Assembly: GCA_964598885.1 (NCBI GenBank)
Contig: CAZRES010000108.1
Location: forward strand, 1-10,304
Reading direction: 5' to 3'
Source of the DNA: SURF-33 sp964598885
GTDB taxonomy: Bacteria; Desulfobacterota; Desulfobacteria; Desulfobacterales; Desulfosalsimonadaceae
DNA: 10,304 bases
Part shown: positions 1 to 6,637 of the stretch, one piece after another
Numbering within the stretch: the stretch's first letter is position 1
Layout of the letters: every line of letters begins with the position of its first letter
Program-made: the position numbers and the translations under genes
The notes under the pieces: model-generated
The model's database searches: none
What the model was told of the DNA's origin: nothing
What the model saw: only the letters and a program-made list of their open reading frames with translations

Positions 1-166
1 ACGGCTGGATTTGGACATGAGCCTCTACACAATGTTACAAATTCTAAGCGTTACCATTTTTGAAAAAGTTAATATAAATCAACTATTTAAAAATACTGCG
101 GACAAAACCAATATAGTTGAAATTTTTAAACAATTAGAATTATTTAATTAAACGTTGGGACACTAA
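1..166 (+). mobile_element. Right end of an IS4-type insertion sequence (partial)
   Basis: The left edge of the window carries the 3' end of an insertion sequence. What is seen: a reading frame open from the first bases encodes a transposase tail, and the base composition is about 27% G+C over positions 1-150 against the clearly GC-rich DNA that starts around position 200. The element must end between the transposase stop at 151 and the RACo-like stop at 215. The terminal inverted repeat is probably in the GTTGGGACACTA stretch around 154-165, but this cannot be confirmed without the left end, so the boundary at 166 is an estimate. The insertion sits just downstream of, and convergent to, the RACo-like gene and does not cut into it. 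Confidence 0.6.
2..151 (+). CDS. Transposase, IS4 family, C-terminal 49 residues (partial, 5' end outside window)
   Basis: This is the last 49 codons of an insertion-sequence transposase, read in the second frame from the window start to a TAA at 149-151. The visible peptide contains LDMSLYTMLQILSVTIFEK followed by an INQLF segment. This resembles the C-terminal SLYT-LLQILS-LFEK block of IS4-family DDE transposases, which follows the catalytic domain in those proteins. The catalytic DDE residues lie outside the window, so it cannot be judged whether the gene is intact. Codon use is strongly A/T-ending and unlike every other gene here, as expected of recently acquired mobile DNA. The family call rests on memory of this short motif and is moderately secure; that it is a transposase tail is more secure than the exact IS family. 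Confidence 0.68.
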   Translation, partial: RLDLDMSLYTMLQILSVTIFEKVNINQLFKNTADKTNIVEIFKQLELFN

Positions 167-178
167 TGATTCGAATCA
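167..178. repeat. Perfect 12-bp palindrome between IS end and RACo-like gene
   Basis: TGATTCGAATCA reads identically on both strands. It lies between the presumed IS end and the stop codon of the convergent RACo-like gene. The stem would be six base pairs with no loop and is not followed by a convincing T-run in the direction of either flanking gene, so a rho-independent terminator is not supported. It may be an IS target-site feature, a protein-binding site, or chance. Confidence 0.35.
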
Positions 179-214
179 CAAAAAAGACAGTCTATGGCTG
201 CGGCAAAAGATATT

Positions 215-1762
215 TTAGATGACCGAAGGGAACCGGGCGGGATCAGTGTGGGGCAGGAATTTGGCGGCACTGAACCGGCCCATGAATTCCGGGTTTACAT
301 TTAATTCGAGATAGGTGATCCGGTCACGAATGGAATCGATCTCTTCAAAGGCGGCGCGGGAAGTCAGGGCCATAGAAGCGCCGGCAAGGGAGCTGTTGCC
401 CATTGTGTGATAGGTGGTTTCGGGAAGGTCCGGGATCATGCCGATGGAAATGGCCGAACGGGGCTTGATAAAGGAACCGAAGGTCCCGGCCACATAAAAT
501 GCCGCGATCTCGTCAAACCGGATGCCGACATAGGATGTGATGGTCTCCAGGATGGCATACATGGCTGCTTTCGACCGAATCAGGCTGTCGATATCCGCCT
601 GGCTGATGGCGAGTTCCGATCCCGCGGCGGACTGATCCGCCGGCACCACCGTGATCCGCCGGATGCCGTCTTTTTCTGTGAGCCGGCCGCGGCAGGCATC
701 TTTTACGAATTTGCCCCTCAGATCAATCATGCCGGTCACAAAAAGCTGGGCCGCCAGATCGATCATGCCGGAGCCGCAAATGCCCACGGGGCGCTGATCA
801 CCGATGGTATGAATATCAAACTCCCGGGTTTGCGGATCGATCCGGATTTCATCAATGACGCCGGGCCCGGCCGTCATGCCGATTTTAGACATGCCGCCTT
901 CCAGGGCCGGTCCGGCCGCGCCCGCGCAGGCCACCAGCCAGTCCCGGTTGCCCAGCAGAACCTCGGCGTTGGTGCCCACGTCCACCAGCATGGCGGTTTC
1001 CTCCCGCCGATGGAGACCCGAATAAAGAATTCCCGCGATCAGGTCCCCGCCGAAGTAGCTGCCCACATTGGGAAAAACAAACACGCAGCCAGTCGGGTTC
1101 ATGGCAATGCCGAGTTCAGCGGCTGTCATCAGGCAGAAACGATTGGCCGCCGGAATATAGGGTTCCCGGATGATCCAGTCGGGCATGATTTCTAAAAACA
1201 GATGGGTCATGCTGGTATTGCCGGCAACCGTCATCAGAAAAATGTCGTCTGAGACAATCTTCGCTTCCCGGCATAGATCCGCCACGGCCGCGTTAAAACC
1301 GTTAATTATCCGCTCATGAAGGTTGCGGCGTCCCTCATCAGTAGCGGCATAATGAATGCGGGCCAGAATATCCGGACCCAGAGGAATCTGGGGATTATCC
1401 ATGGCCGTCTCCGCCAGCGCTTCACCGGTTTCCAGGTTCAGAAGCCTCAGCACCACCCGGGTGGTGCCGAGATCCACGGCGATCCCGGACGCGAGCGTTG
1501 AATCATCCTTGTCTTTGATGCCTACCACCCGGAATCTCTGGCGGTCTTTCATCACGATACAACGTACTTCTTTGGAATCAGCGGCGCGAAGACGACGGGG
1601 AAGGACTTTAAGCAGGGGCCAAGGCACGCTGATGTCATGAGTGTGCAGAACCGATTTCAGGGCACTTGCCAAACGATCGGCGTCGGCACGGTTGTCGGAA
1701 AGACTCGGCGGCGGCACGGCAACCGGGATGACCCAGCGGTCAAAACTATCGGTCATGATCAT
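215..1762 (-). CDS. RACo/DUF4445-like ASKHA-domain protein lacking the N-terminal [2Fe-2S] domain
   Basis: This is a 515-residue relative of the reductive activators of corrinoid proteins (RACo, RamA type), which use ATP to drive electron transfer that returns inactive Co(II) corrinoid to Co(I). Visible ASKHA nucleotide-binding elements are AVDLGTT (residues 95-101), AGNTSMTHLFL (180-190), VDVGTNAE (260-267), GAAGPALEGG (281-290), GICGSGMIDL (327-336) and AGTFGSF (425-431). Residues about 11-35 (PVAVPPPS..DNRAD) match the linker that normally follows the ferredoxin domain. That roughly 100-residue [2Fe-2S] domain is absent: RACo proteins are around 630 residues, and the few cysteines here form no cluster motif. 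The upstream sirtuin ends 9 bp before the start, leaving no room for it. The start is either this ATG or the one two codons in (1756): a weak GGGA at 1766-1769 is 3 nt from the first and a better 9 nt from the second. The C-terminus ends in a family-typical FLPHTD..FPS, so it is complete. The fold is certain; the substrate is inferred. Confidence 0.85.
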   Translation of the reverse strand: MIMTDSFDRWVIPVAVPPPSLSDNRADADRLASALKSVLHTHDISVPWPLLKVLPRRLRAADSKEVRCIVMKDRQRFRVVGIKDKDDSTLASGIAVDLGTTRVVLRLLNLETGEALAETAMDNPQIPLGPDILARIHYAATDEGRRNLHERIINGFNAAVADLCREAKIVSDDIFLMTVAGNTSMTHLFLEIMPDWIIREPYIPAANRFCLMTAAELGIAMNPTGCVFVFPNVGSYFGGDLIAGILYSGLHRREETAMLVDVGTNAEVLLGNRDWLVACAGAAGPALEGGMSKIGMTAGPGVIDEIRIDPQTREFDIHTIGDQRPVGICGSGMIDLAAQLFVTGMIDLRGKFVKDACRGRLTEKDGIRRITVVPADQSAAGSELAISQADIDSLIRSKAAMYAILETITSYVGIRFDEIAAFYVAGTFGSFIKPRSAISIGMIPDLPETTYHTMGNSSLAGASMALTSRAAFEEIDSIRDRITYLELNVNPEFMGRFSAAKFLPHTDPARFPSVI

Positions 1763-1771
1763 CCGTCCCGG

Positions 1772-2533
1772 CTAACCCCGCCGCTGTTCCATCAGCCGTT
1801 CCACTTCCGCGGTGATGGCTTTCATGATCTGGCCGGCTTTTCCCTGGACCAGAAAATGGCTGGTCTGCCCGGTCAGCGGCGTGGGTTCCGGATTGACTTC
1901 AATGACCAGGGCTCCGGCCTGACGGGCGATCACCGGCATGAACGCCGCGGGCTGGACAATGGCCGACGTGCCCGCCACGAGCATGACATCGCATGCAGAG
2001 GCCAGTTCCTGGGACCGTGCCAGTGCTTCTCCGGGTATCATCTCACCAAAGAACACGCATTCCGGACGATAGATACCGCTGCAGCGGCAGCGGGGCGGAA
2101 CAACACTCAAATCCACGGTGACGGTTTCCGCCCGGGCGCCGCAATCCAGGCACTGCAGCCAGGCAAAATTGCCGTGAAACTCGATCACATCCCTGGAACC
2201 GGCCATCTGGTGAAGACCGTCCACGTTCTGGGTGATCACGGTTTGGAGGATACCCAATTCTTCCAGACGCGCCATGCCCAGATGCGCGTCATTGGGCTTG
2301 GCAGCCAGCAGAACCTGCTTCATATCCCCCATGAAAATTTTCCAGACTTTTTCCGGATTATTCATAAAGGCCTCGATATGGGCAAATTCCATGGGATCAT
2401 ATTTTTCCCAAAGCCCGCCGGGTCCCCGAAACGGCGGGATTCCGCTTTCCACGGAAATGCCGGCCCCGGTCAGGGCCACGACATTTCGGGCGGATGCCAG
2501 TCGATGGGCGGTTTCTCTGATCCGATCATCCAT
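1772..2533 (-). CDS. SIR2 family NAD-dependent protein deacetylase (sirtuin)
   Basis: Sirtuins remove acyl groups from lysine side chains using NAD+, giving nicotinamide and O-acyl-ADP-ribose. The 253-residue protein is of normal bacterial length. The NAD-binding GAGIS is at residues 23-27 and PPFRG at 33-37. TQNVDGLH is at 101-108 and the catalytic histidine is H120 in VIEFHG. Zinc ligands are C128, C131, C149 and C151, followed by RPECVFFGE (156-164), GTS (188-190) and EVNPEP (212-217). By ungapped alignment with E. coli CobB, the Tyr/Arg pair that marks desuccinylases appears to be replaced by Ile and Gly near residues 66-69, favouring deacetylase over desuccinylase activity; this alignment was done by eye. 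The start is supported by AAAGGA at 2542-2547. It is the fourth gene of the minus-strand run, 62 bp after the hydrolase gene and 9 bp before the RACo-like gene. A target among one-carbon or acetyl-CoA enzymes is possible but not shown. Confidence 0.93.
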   Translation of the reverse strand: MDDRIRETAHRLASARNVVALTGAGISVESGIPPFRGPGGLWEKYDPMEFAHIEAFMNNPEKVWKIFMGDMKQVLLAAKPNDAHLGMARLEELGILQTVITQNVDGLHQMAGSRDVIEFHGNFAWLQCLDCGARAETVTVDLSVVPPRCRCSGIYRPECVFFGEMIPGEALARSQELASACDVMLVAGTSAIVQPAAFMPVIARQAGALVIEVNPEPTPLTGQTSHFLVQGKAGQIMKAITAEVERLMEQRRG

Positions 2534-2595
2534 TGTTGTTTTCCTTTAGCAAGTCAAATACAAACGTCGCAGGAGTTGAGACTTTTGCAAAGCCC

Positions 2596-3435
2596 TCAAA
2601 CTTCAAACGTCATGTCCCTGCCAACCCCGAAACATTCCATGTTCGATTTCCGGACCGCGATCTCTTTGTTGCAGATGTCGACAATCTGGTCCATCTGGTC
2701 ATCGGTCCGCTCCCGGTTCAGATGAAACAGACCCAAGCGCCGGACCCTGGCCTTCAAGGCCATGTCCAGGGCATCCATGTACGTGGAATGCCCCCATTCG
2801 ATGCTCTCTTGATACTCTTCGGGGGTATATTCGGCATCGTGAAACAGCAGGTCGGCTCCGGCGCAAAAAATAGCGTAATCAGAAGGTGAGAGCCCGCCGG
2901 AATGGATAAAGCCGAGTTCGTTATCGGTTAAAAACACGAAGGATCGGCCGTTTTCGATGAATTTATAGCCGCACCCGCTGTTGGGATGGCTCAAGGTAAT
3001 GGGAATCACGGTCACAGATCCGATCTGAAAATCCGACGGACAACCGTCCCGGTAAATAATTTTGGCCTTCAGGCCTGAATAACGAACCGGAAAATGAGGC
3101 GGTTCCATGAGTTTGCTGACGATCTCTTCGGTAAACCTTCCGGGAAAGGGGCATCGATAGATGATCATATTGGATTCCGCGCGATACAATGGAAGAAAAA
3201 AGGGGAATCCCATCAAATGGTCCCAGTGGGAATGGGTCAGCAGAAAATGATAGGTCAGACAATTTTCTTTGACCAGCTGATTTCCCAGACGGCGGATACC
3301 CGTGCCGGCGTCCACGATAATCAAATCCCCGCTTTTGGCCCGGATTTCAATGCAGGTCGTATCGCCCCCGTATTTGAGATATTCGGGTCCGGATACGGGG
3401 ATGGAGCCGCGTGAACCCCAGCATCTGATTTTCAT
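2596..3435 (-). CDS. MBL-fold metallo-hydrolase (possible phosphodiesterase type)
   Basis: This is a 279-residue metallo-beta-lactamase-fold hydrolase binding two metal ions. The signature THSHWDH is at residues 67-73 (H68, H70, D72, H73). Further likely ligands are H150 (LSHPNSG), D171 or D200 (FLTDNE, LFHDAEY), H216 (WGHST) and H238 (LFHLNR). The N-terminus MKIRCWGSRGSIPV..GGDTTC is typical of the subgroup of single-domain MBL proteins related to cyclic-nucleotide phosphodiesterases and RNase Z/PhnP-like enzymes. The FHDAEY and GHST motifs also fit that group. The substrate cannot be told from sequence. The start is supported by AAAGGGG at 3441-3447, 5 nt from the ATG. A 121-bp gap separates it from the methyltransferase gene upstream. 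That gap contains only a weak TTGACG promoter-like element, so read-through from the operon promoter is likely but a separate promoter is possible. Confidence 0.88.
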   Translation of the reverse strand: MKIRCWGSRGSIPVSGPEYLKYGGDTTCIEIRAKSGDLIIVDAGTGIRRLGNQLVKENCLTYHFLLTHSHWDHLMGFPFFLPLYRAESNMIIYRCPFPGRFTEEIVSKLMEPPHFPVRYSGLKAKIIYRDGCPSDFQIGSVTVIPITLSHPNSGCGYKFIENGRSFVFLTDNELGFIHSGGLSPSDYAIFCAGADLLFHDAEYTPEEYQESIEWGHSTYMDALDMALKARVRRLGLFHLNRERTDDQMDQIVDICNKEIAVRKSNMECFGVGRDMTFEV

Positions 3436-3556
3436 GTTCGCCCCTTTAACGACTGTTTTCCCCGCCCGTCAGAAGCCTATCAAATTTTCTTGGGGTCGTC
3501 AAAAGCCTTTTTCCACTGCCGTTAATTTCAGGATCGACCGGCGGGCAAAATGCCGA

Positions 3557-4399
3557 TTATATATATCCGTAAAAGGTATGCCAAATGCCGTCGCGAACCA
3601 GTCGATCCGATATGGTCGCCGGTGAATCATCCAACAGCGCCGAGATCTTGTCGGCCTCGCTTCGCAGCAACCCGGACAATATAAACCATTTATGGGTAAA
3701 AAACCCGGGAGCACCGATCAGATCCCGCATGACGTCGAAATGAATATTGGCCATGATCAGATCCGATGGATAATATATAAAATCCAGGGCACTTCCGCAA
3801 GCCACAAACACACGGTCGTCCAGATCATTGATCCGGATGTTTTGCCTTGCGGTGTTTGCGGCCAGAAAGTTGTTGTCCACCGCCAGGCTCACGGTGCTTC
3901 CGAGCCGCGCCGCCGCAATGGCCAGGACTCCCGTGCCGGTTCCCAGATCCAGCGCGGAAACGATGGGATGCTGATCAAAAAGTCGTTCCAGGCACGCCAG
4001 ACAATCCCGGGTGGTGGGATGATTCCCGACGCCGAACACCACGCCCGGATCCAGGATAAGAGGGATTTCATCCGAATCGATATCAATGGTTCGCCACGGC
4101 GGCATGATCCGGAACCGGCCGGCGGCCATGGGCTGGATCGGCTCGCCGTGCCAGTCGTCATAGGACATGCGGAACTGATCCATAAGCACCAGGTGCGGCT
4201 GCCCCGTAAGCAGATTTTCGATCCGATCCGGGACCGGGGTCGAAAAAAACAGAAACGAAGTATCCTCTTCTTCCCAGTTGCCGATAAAATCGCTCCCGGT
4301 CAGACACCCTTCATCGGACAACCGCCCCTTGATGTAATAAATATGGAGGATGTCGCCGGGCGGATCCGACGGTGAACCCGGGCCGCAAAGTCCGGTCAT
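3557..4399 (-). CDS. prmA: PrmA-like ribosomal protein L11 methyltransferase family protein
   Basis: This is a 280-residue S-adenosylmethionine-dependent class I methyltransferase of the PrmA type, which trimethylates lysine residues and the N-terminus of ribosomal protein L11. Family features are LDPGVVFGVGNHPTT (residues 116-130), corresponding to the PrmA DPG.AFGTG.HPTT block; the SAM-binding loop LDLGTGTGVLAIAAARLG (150-167); an acidic residue ending beta-2 (D175); and LIMANIHFDV (214-223), the counterpart of the catalytic-site ANI motif. LSGLL (241-245) matches the conserved C-terminal SGIL strand. The length is slightly below the usual 290-300. The ATG overlaps the TGA of the upstream CooC-like gene in an ATGA arrangement and has only a poor Shine-Dalgarno (AAGATC region), so translation is probably coupled. 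The N-terminal half is divergent, as usual for this family. A different protein target, given the operon partners, cannot be excluded. Confidence 0.84.
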   Translation of the reverse strand: MTGLCGPGSPSDPPGDILHIYYIKGRLSDEGCLTGSDFIGNWEEEDTSFLFFSTPVPDRIENLLTGQPHLVLMDQFRMSYDDWHGEPIQPMAAGRFRIMPPWRTIDIDSDEIPLILDPGVVFGVGNHPTTRDCLACLERLFDQHPIVSALDLGTGTGVLAIAAARLGSTVSLAVDNNFLAANTARQNIRINDLDDRVFVACGSALDFIYYPSDLIMANIHFDVMRDLIGAPGFFTHKWFILSGLLRSEADKISALLDDSPATISDRLVRDGIWHTFYGYI

Positions 4400-5145
4400 T
4401 GGATGATCTTGTCAAAAATCTCAAACGCGGCCTCGACCGCCGGGCTGTCTTCCGGCATCTGCATTGTGGGACGGCCCGCGGCGTCATATTCATGGACCGT
4501 ATCGTCCTCGGGCACGGCTCCGGCAAATTCAAGGCCGTTTTCCCTGGCGGTCTCCAGAACATCGTCGGGAACTCCGTTTTTCGCTTGATTGACGATGAGA
4601 TAGCTTTTTTTGACGCCGATGTTGAGGTGGGTTGCCAGATCATGGATCCGCACGGCGGCCTGGAGGCCCCGCCGGGACGGATCGGAGATGATCATCAGCA
4701 CATCGATATTTTTGGTGGTCAGGCGGCTGATGTGCTCCATACCGGCTTCATTATCCATGATGATATAGGGATAATTGTCGGTCAGCCGCTCCAGGTAATT
4801 GGTCAGCAGCGTATTGGCCGCGCAATAACAGCCGGTTCCCTCGGGCTGGCCCATGACGATGAGATCATAATCCCCGGACTCAATAATGGCCTGCTCCAGA
4901 CGCATGGACATGAACACGTCCTTGGTCATGCCGGAGGGGACATCGCCTTTTTTCATGTCCTCCCTGGCCTTGCCCAGGGTGTCGTCAACGTGGACCCCCA
5001 GCACTTCGTTGAGATTGAAATTGGAATCCGCGTCCACGGCCAGAATCGGGGTTTTGCTGCGGGAAATCATATACTTGATCAGAAGGCCGGCCAGTGTGGT
5101 CTTGCCGGTGCCGCCCTTGCCCGCCAGTGCGATGGAAAATGCCAT
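4396..5145 (-). CDS. cooC: CooC-like nickel-insertion P-loop ATPase
   Basis: CooC proteins are dimeric MinD/NifH-type ATPases that deliver nickel to the active-site cluster of carbon monoxide dehydrogenase; AcsF is the relative serving acetyl-CoA synthase. The 249-residue protein has the deviant Walker A motif AGKGGTGKTT (residues 8-17, signature lysine K10), the switch-I type VDAD (37-40), and IIMDNEAG (128-135) as Walker B/switch II. It also carries the diagnostic CxC motif in GTGCYCAAN (C106 and C108), which in CooC dimers forms the Ni(II) site. The start is supported by a strong AAGGAG at 5156-5161, 10 nt from the ATG. It is the first gene of the minus-strand run, with a candidate promoter at 5186-5214. 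No CODH gene is in the window, so the client enzyme is inferred from family membership. Identity as CooC/AcsF-type is strong; choosing between the two is not possible here. Confidence 0.9.
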   Translation of the reverse strand: MAFSIALAGKGGTGKTTLAGLLIKYMISRSKTPILAVDADSNFNLNEVLGVHVDDTLGKAREDMKKGDVPSGMTKDVFMSMRLEQAIIESGDYDLIVMGQPEGTGCYCAANTLLTNYLERLTDNYPYIIMDNEAGMEHISRLTTKNIDVLMIISDPSRRGLQAAVRIHDLATHLNIGVKKSYLIVNQAKNGVPDDVLETARENGLEFAGAVPEDDTVHEYDAAGRPTMQMPEDSPAVEAAFEIFDKIIQ

Positions 5146-5155
5146 TTATGAATAT

Positions 5156-5161
5156 CTCCTT
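5156..5161 (-). promoter_or_regulatory. Ribosome binding site of the CooC-like gene
   Basis: On the minus strand AAGGAG precedes the ATG at 5145 by 10 nt. It is the strongest Shine-Dalgarno in the minus-strand run and fixes the start of the first gene, consistent with the later PrmA-like gene depending on coupling. Confidence 0.75.
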
Positions 5162-5185
5162 CCGGTTATATTTTCATAAATTTAA

Positions 5186-5214
5186 GATGTAGGGCAGTTA
5201 CAGGCATCCGTCAA
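5186..5214 (-). promoter_or_regulatory. Candidate sigma70-like promoter for the minus-strand operon
   Basis: Reading the minus strand, TTGACG (5209-5214, five of six matches to the -35 consensus) is followed after 17 nt by TACATC (5186-5191, only three of six matches to the -10). A transcript would start near 5180, giving a leader of about 35 nt before the CooC-like ATG. Spacing and position are good, the -10 is weak, so this may need an activator or be coincidental. Confidence 0.4.
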
Positions 5215-5259
5215 GCATCTTTTAACAGCAACCTGGAGAACCGCTACCGTTGTGCCCGT

Positions 5260-5269
5260 ATCCGCGGAT
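5260..5269. promoter_or_regulatory. Possible operator: 10-bp palindrome in the divergent intergenic region
   Basis: ATCCGCGGAT is a perfect palindrome about midway between the two divergently oriented genes and upstream of both candidate promoters. That position suits a shared regulator site, but ten-base palindromes occur by chance and no second copy was noticed. Confidence 0.2.
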
Positions 5270-5318
5270 CTTCCATCATAAAGCCGTCCTATTGAAAACG
5301 AAAATCTAGTATTAAAGG

Positions 5319-5348
5319 TTGACACGACCTATGTATAGAAATTATAAA
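5319..5348 (+). promoter_or_regulatory. Sigma70-like promoter of the flavin oxidoreductase gene
   Basis: A perfect TTGACA -35 box (5319-5324) is followed after 18 nt by TATAAA (5343-5348), five of six matches to the -10 consensus. The DNA just upstream is A/T-rich. Initiation would fall near 5355, giving a leader of about 45 nt to the ATG at 5399. This is the best promoter-like sequence in the window. Confidence 0.68.
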
Positions 5349-5386
5349 CCCTTAATTATCAAACAGTTTTAATTACATCTTTCGCT

Positions 5387-5392
5387 AAGGAG
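5387..5392 (+). promoter_or_regulatory. Ribosome binding site of the flavin oxidoreductase gene
   Basis: AAGGAG lies 6 nt upstream of the ATG at 5399, an optimal Shine-Dalgarno that fixes this start. Confidence 0.85.
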
Positions 5393-5398
5393 CGCCCT

Positions 5399-6637
5399 AT
5401 GAAAGCAAAGCCGTCCACCATTTTAAAAAAGTCCCTCACCCTGCCCTGCGGCGTTACCCTTAAAAACCGTCTGGGCAAATCCGCCATGAGTGAAAACATG
5501 GCATCCGCCGATCACGGCCCCAATGAGCGGATAGAGCGGCTGTATGAAACATGGGCCGACGGCGGCGTCGGGCTGTGCATCACCGGCAACGTAATGGTGG
5601 ATCCAACGGCTCTGGGGGAGCCCAACAACGTGGTGGTCTCCGACGACCGGCACATGGATCGGCTCTCGACGTGGGCCGCGGCCGGCGCCAAAAACGACAC
5701 GCAACTCTGGGTCCAGCTCAACCACCCCGGCAAACAGATCCCCAAAACCCTGTCCAAAGAGCCGGTGGCTCCATCGGCCATTGGATTTTCCGGAGATCTG
5801 GCCCGGTTTTTCAATCCACCCCGTGCTCTTACCGAAAATGAAATCCACGCGATTATTGAAAAATTCGCCGCCGGCGCCGGCATCATCCAACAGGCCGGCT
5901 TCGCCGGGGTTCAGATCCACGGGGCCCACGGCTACCTGGTCAGCCAGTTTCTCTCCCCCCGGCATAACCAGCGAGATGATGCGTGGGGAGGCACCATAGA
6001 AAACCGGATGCGTTTTGTCATGGAAATCTATCGGGCCATCCGGAAAACCGTGGGATCGTCCTTTCCCATCGGCATCAAACTCAACTCCTCGGATTTTCTA
6101 AAAGACGGATTTACCGAAGACGAATCCGCCCACGTGGTGGCGGCGCTGGCCGAAGAAGGCATCGATCTTGTGGAGATTTCCGGCGGCACTTATGAAAAAC
6201 CGGCCATGGCGGGCAGAATAGAAGTCGCGAATGCATCGGAAAGCGAAGCCTATTTTCTTGCCTACGCGGAAAAAGTGCGGAAAAATGTCGACATCCCCCT
6301 GATGGTCACCGGCGGGTTTCGAACCGCCGCGGGCATGGCCGAAACCGTGAAAAGAAACGGCATCGATCTGGTGGGGCTGGCTCGCCCCCTGGCCATTGAC
6401 CCGGAACTGCCCAATAAAATTCTCTCCGGCGCCGATTATGTCAGCGCCGTCAAACCTCTGATGACCGGCGTTTCCTTTGTGGACCGGCTGCCGCTTCTGG
6501 AAGTCACCTGGTACGAGCAGCAGCTCGCTCTGATCGCCGACGGCAAGCCCCCACAGCCGGACCGCAATGTCTGGCTCTCTCTGGGCCAGACCATCATCGA
6601 GAACGGCCTGGAAGTCTTCCGGAAGCGAAGAGCCTGA
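5399..6637 (+). CDS. NADH:flavin oxidoreductase, Old Yellow Enzyme family
   Basis: This is a 412-residue FMN-dependent TIM-barrel oxidoreductase of the Old Yellow Enzyme family, which reduces activated C=C bonds (enones, enoates) or related substrates with NAD(P)H. Seen: the N-terminal LKNRLGKSAM (residues 21-30), flavin-contacting VQLNHPG (105-111), the HGAHGYL active-site block with H174 and H177, the strongly conserved SQFLSPRHNQRDDAWGG (182-198), IKLNSSDF (226-233), and the phosphate-binding VTGGF and VGLARP segments (303-307, 325-330). The cysteine found near residue 26 in YqjM-type enzymes is absent (SAMSEN instead). The protein stops after the barrel plus a C-terminal extension, so the [4Fe-4S] and FAD/NAD domains of 2-enoate and 2,4-dienoyl-CoA reductases are missing. 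It is a single-domain OYE that needs an external or direct pyridine-nucleotide donor. It has its own promoter and stands alone; the 152 bp after it show no clear terminator. Substrate unknown. Confidence 0.93.
   Translation: MKAKPSTILKKSLTLPCGVTLKNRLGKSAMSENMASADHGPNERIERLYETWADGGVGLCITGNVMVDPTALGEPNNVVVSDDRHMDRLSTWAAAGAKNDTQLWVQLNHPGKQIPKTLSKEPVAPSAIGFSGDLARFFNPPRALTENEIHAIIEKFAAGAGIIQQAGFAGVQIHGAHGYLVSQFLSPRHNQRDDAWGGTIENRMRFVMEIYRAIRKTVGSSFPIGIKLNSSDFLKDGFTEDESAHVVAALAEEGIDLVEISGGTYEKPAMAGRIEVANASESEAYFLAYAEKVRKNVDIPLMVTGGFRTAAGMAETVKRNGIDLVGLARPLAIDPELPNKILSGADYVSAVKPLMTGVSFVDRLPLLEVTWYEQQLALIADGKPPQPDRNVWLSLGQTIIENGLEVFRKRRA

Noticed and set aside
407..1195. Long plus-strand open frame of 262 codons opposite the RACo-like gene
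   Set aside because: It is antisense to a clearly conserved ASKHA gene, has no recognisable domain and a His/Gly/Arg-rich composition typical of mirror frames in GC-rich DNA.
2282..2293. GATGCGCGTCAT occurs here and again at 8581-8592
   Set aside because: A single 12-base match, one copy inside a coding region and the other intergenic, with no extended similarity around it; most likely chance.
1637..2725. 362-codon plus-strand open frame across the sirtuin gene
   Set aside because: It covers the sirtuin and intergenic DNA on the opposite strand and shows no family motif; the sirtuin on the minus strand has complete catalytic and zinc motifs.
3436..3556. Possible internal promoter or terminator between the methyltransferase and hydrolase genes
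   Set aside because: On the minus strand TTGACG is followed by only a poor -10 at the right spacing, and the AAAAGCCTTTTT stretch forms too weak a stem for a terminator.
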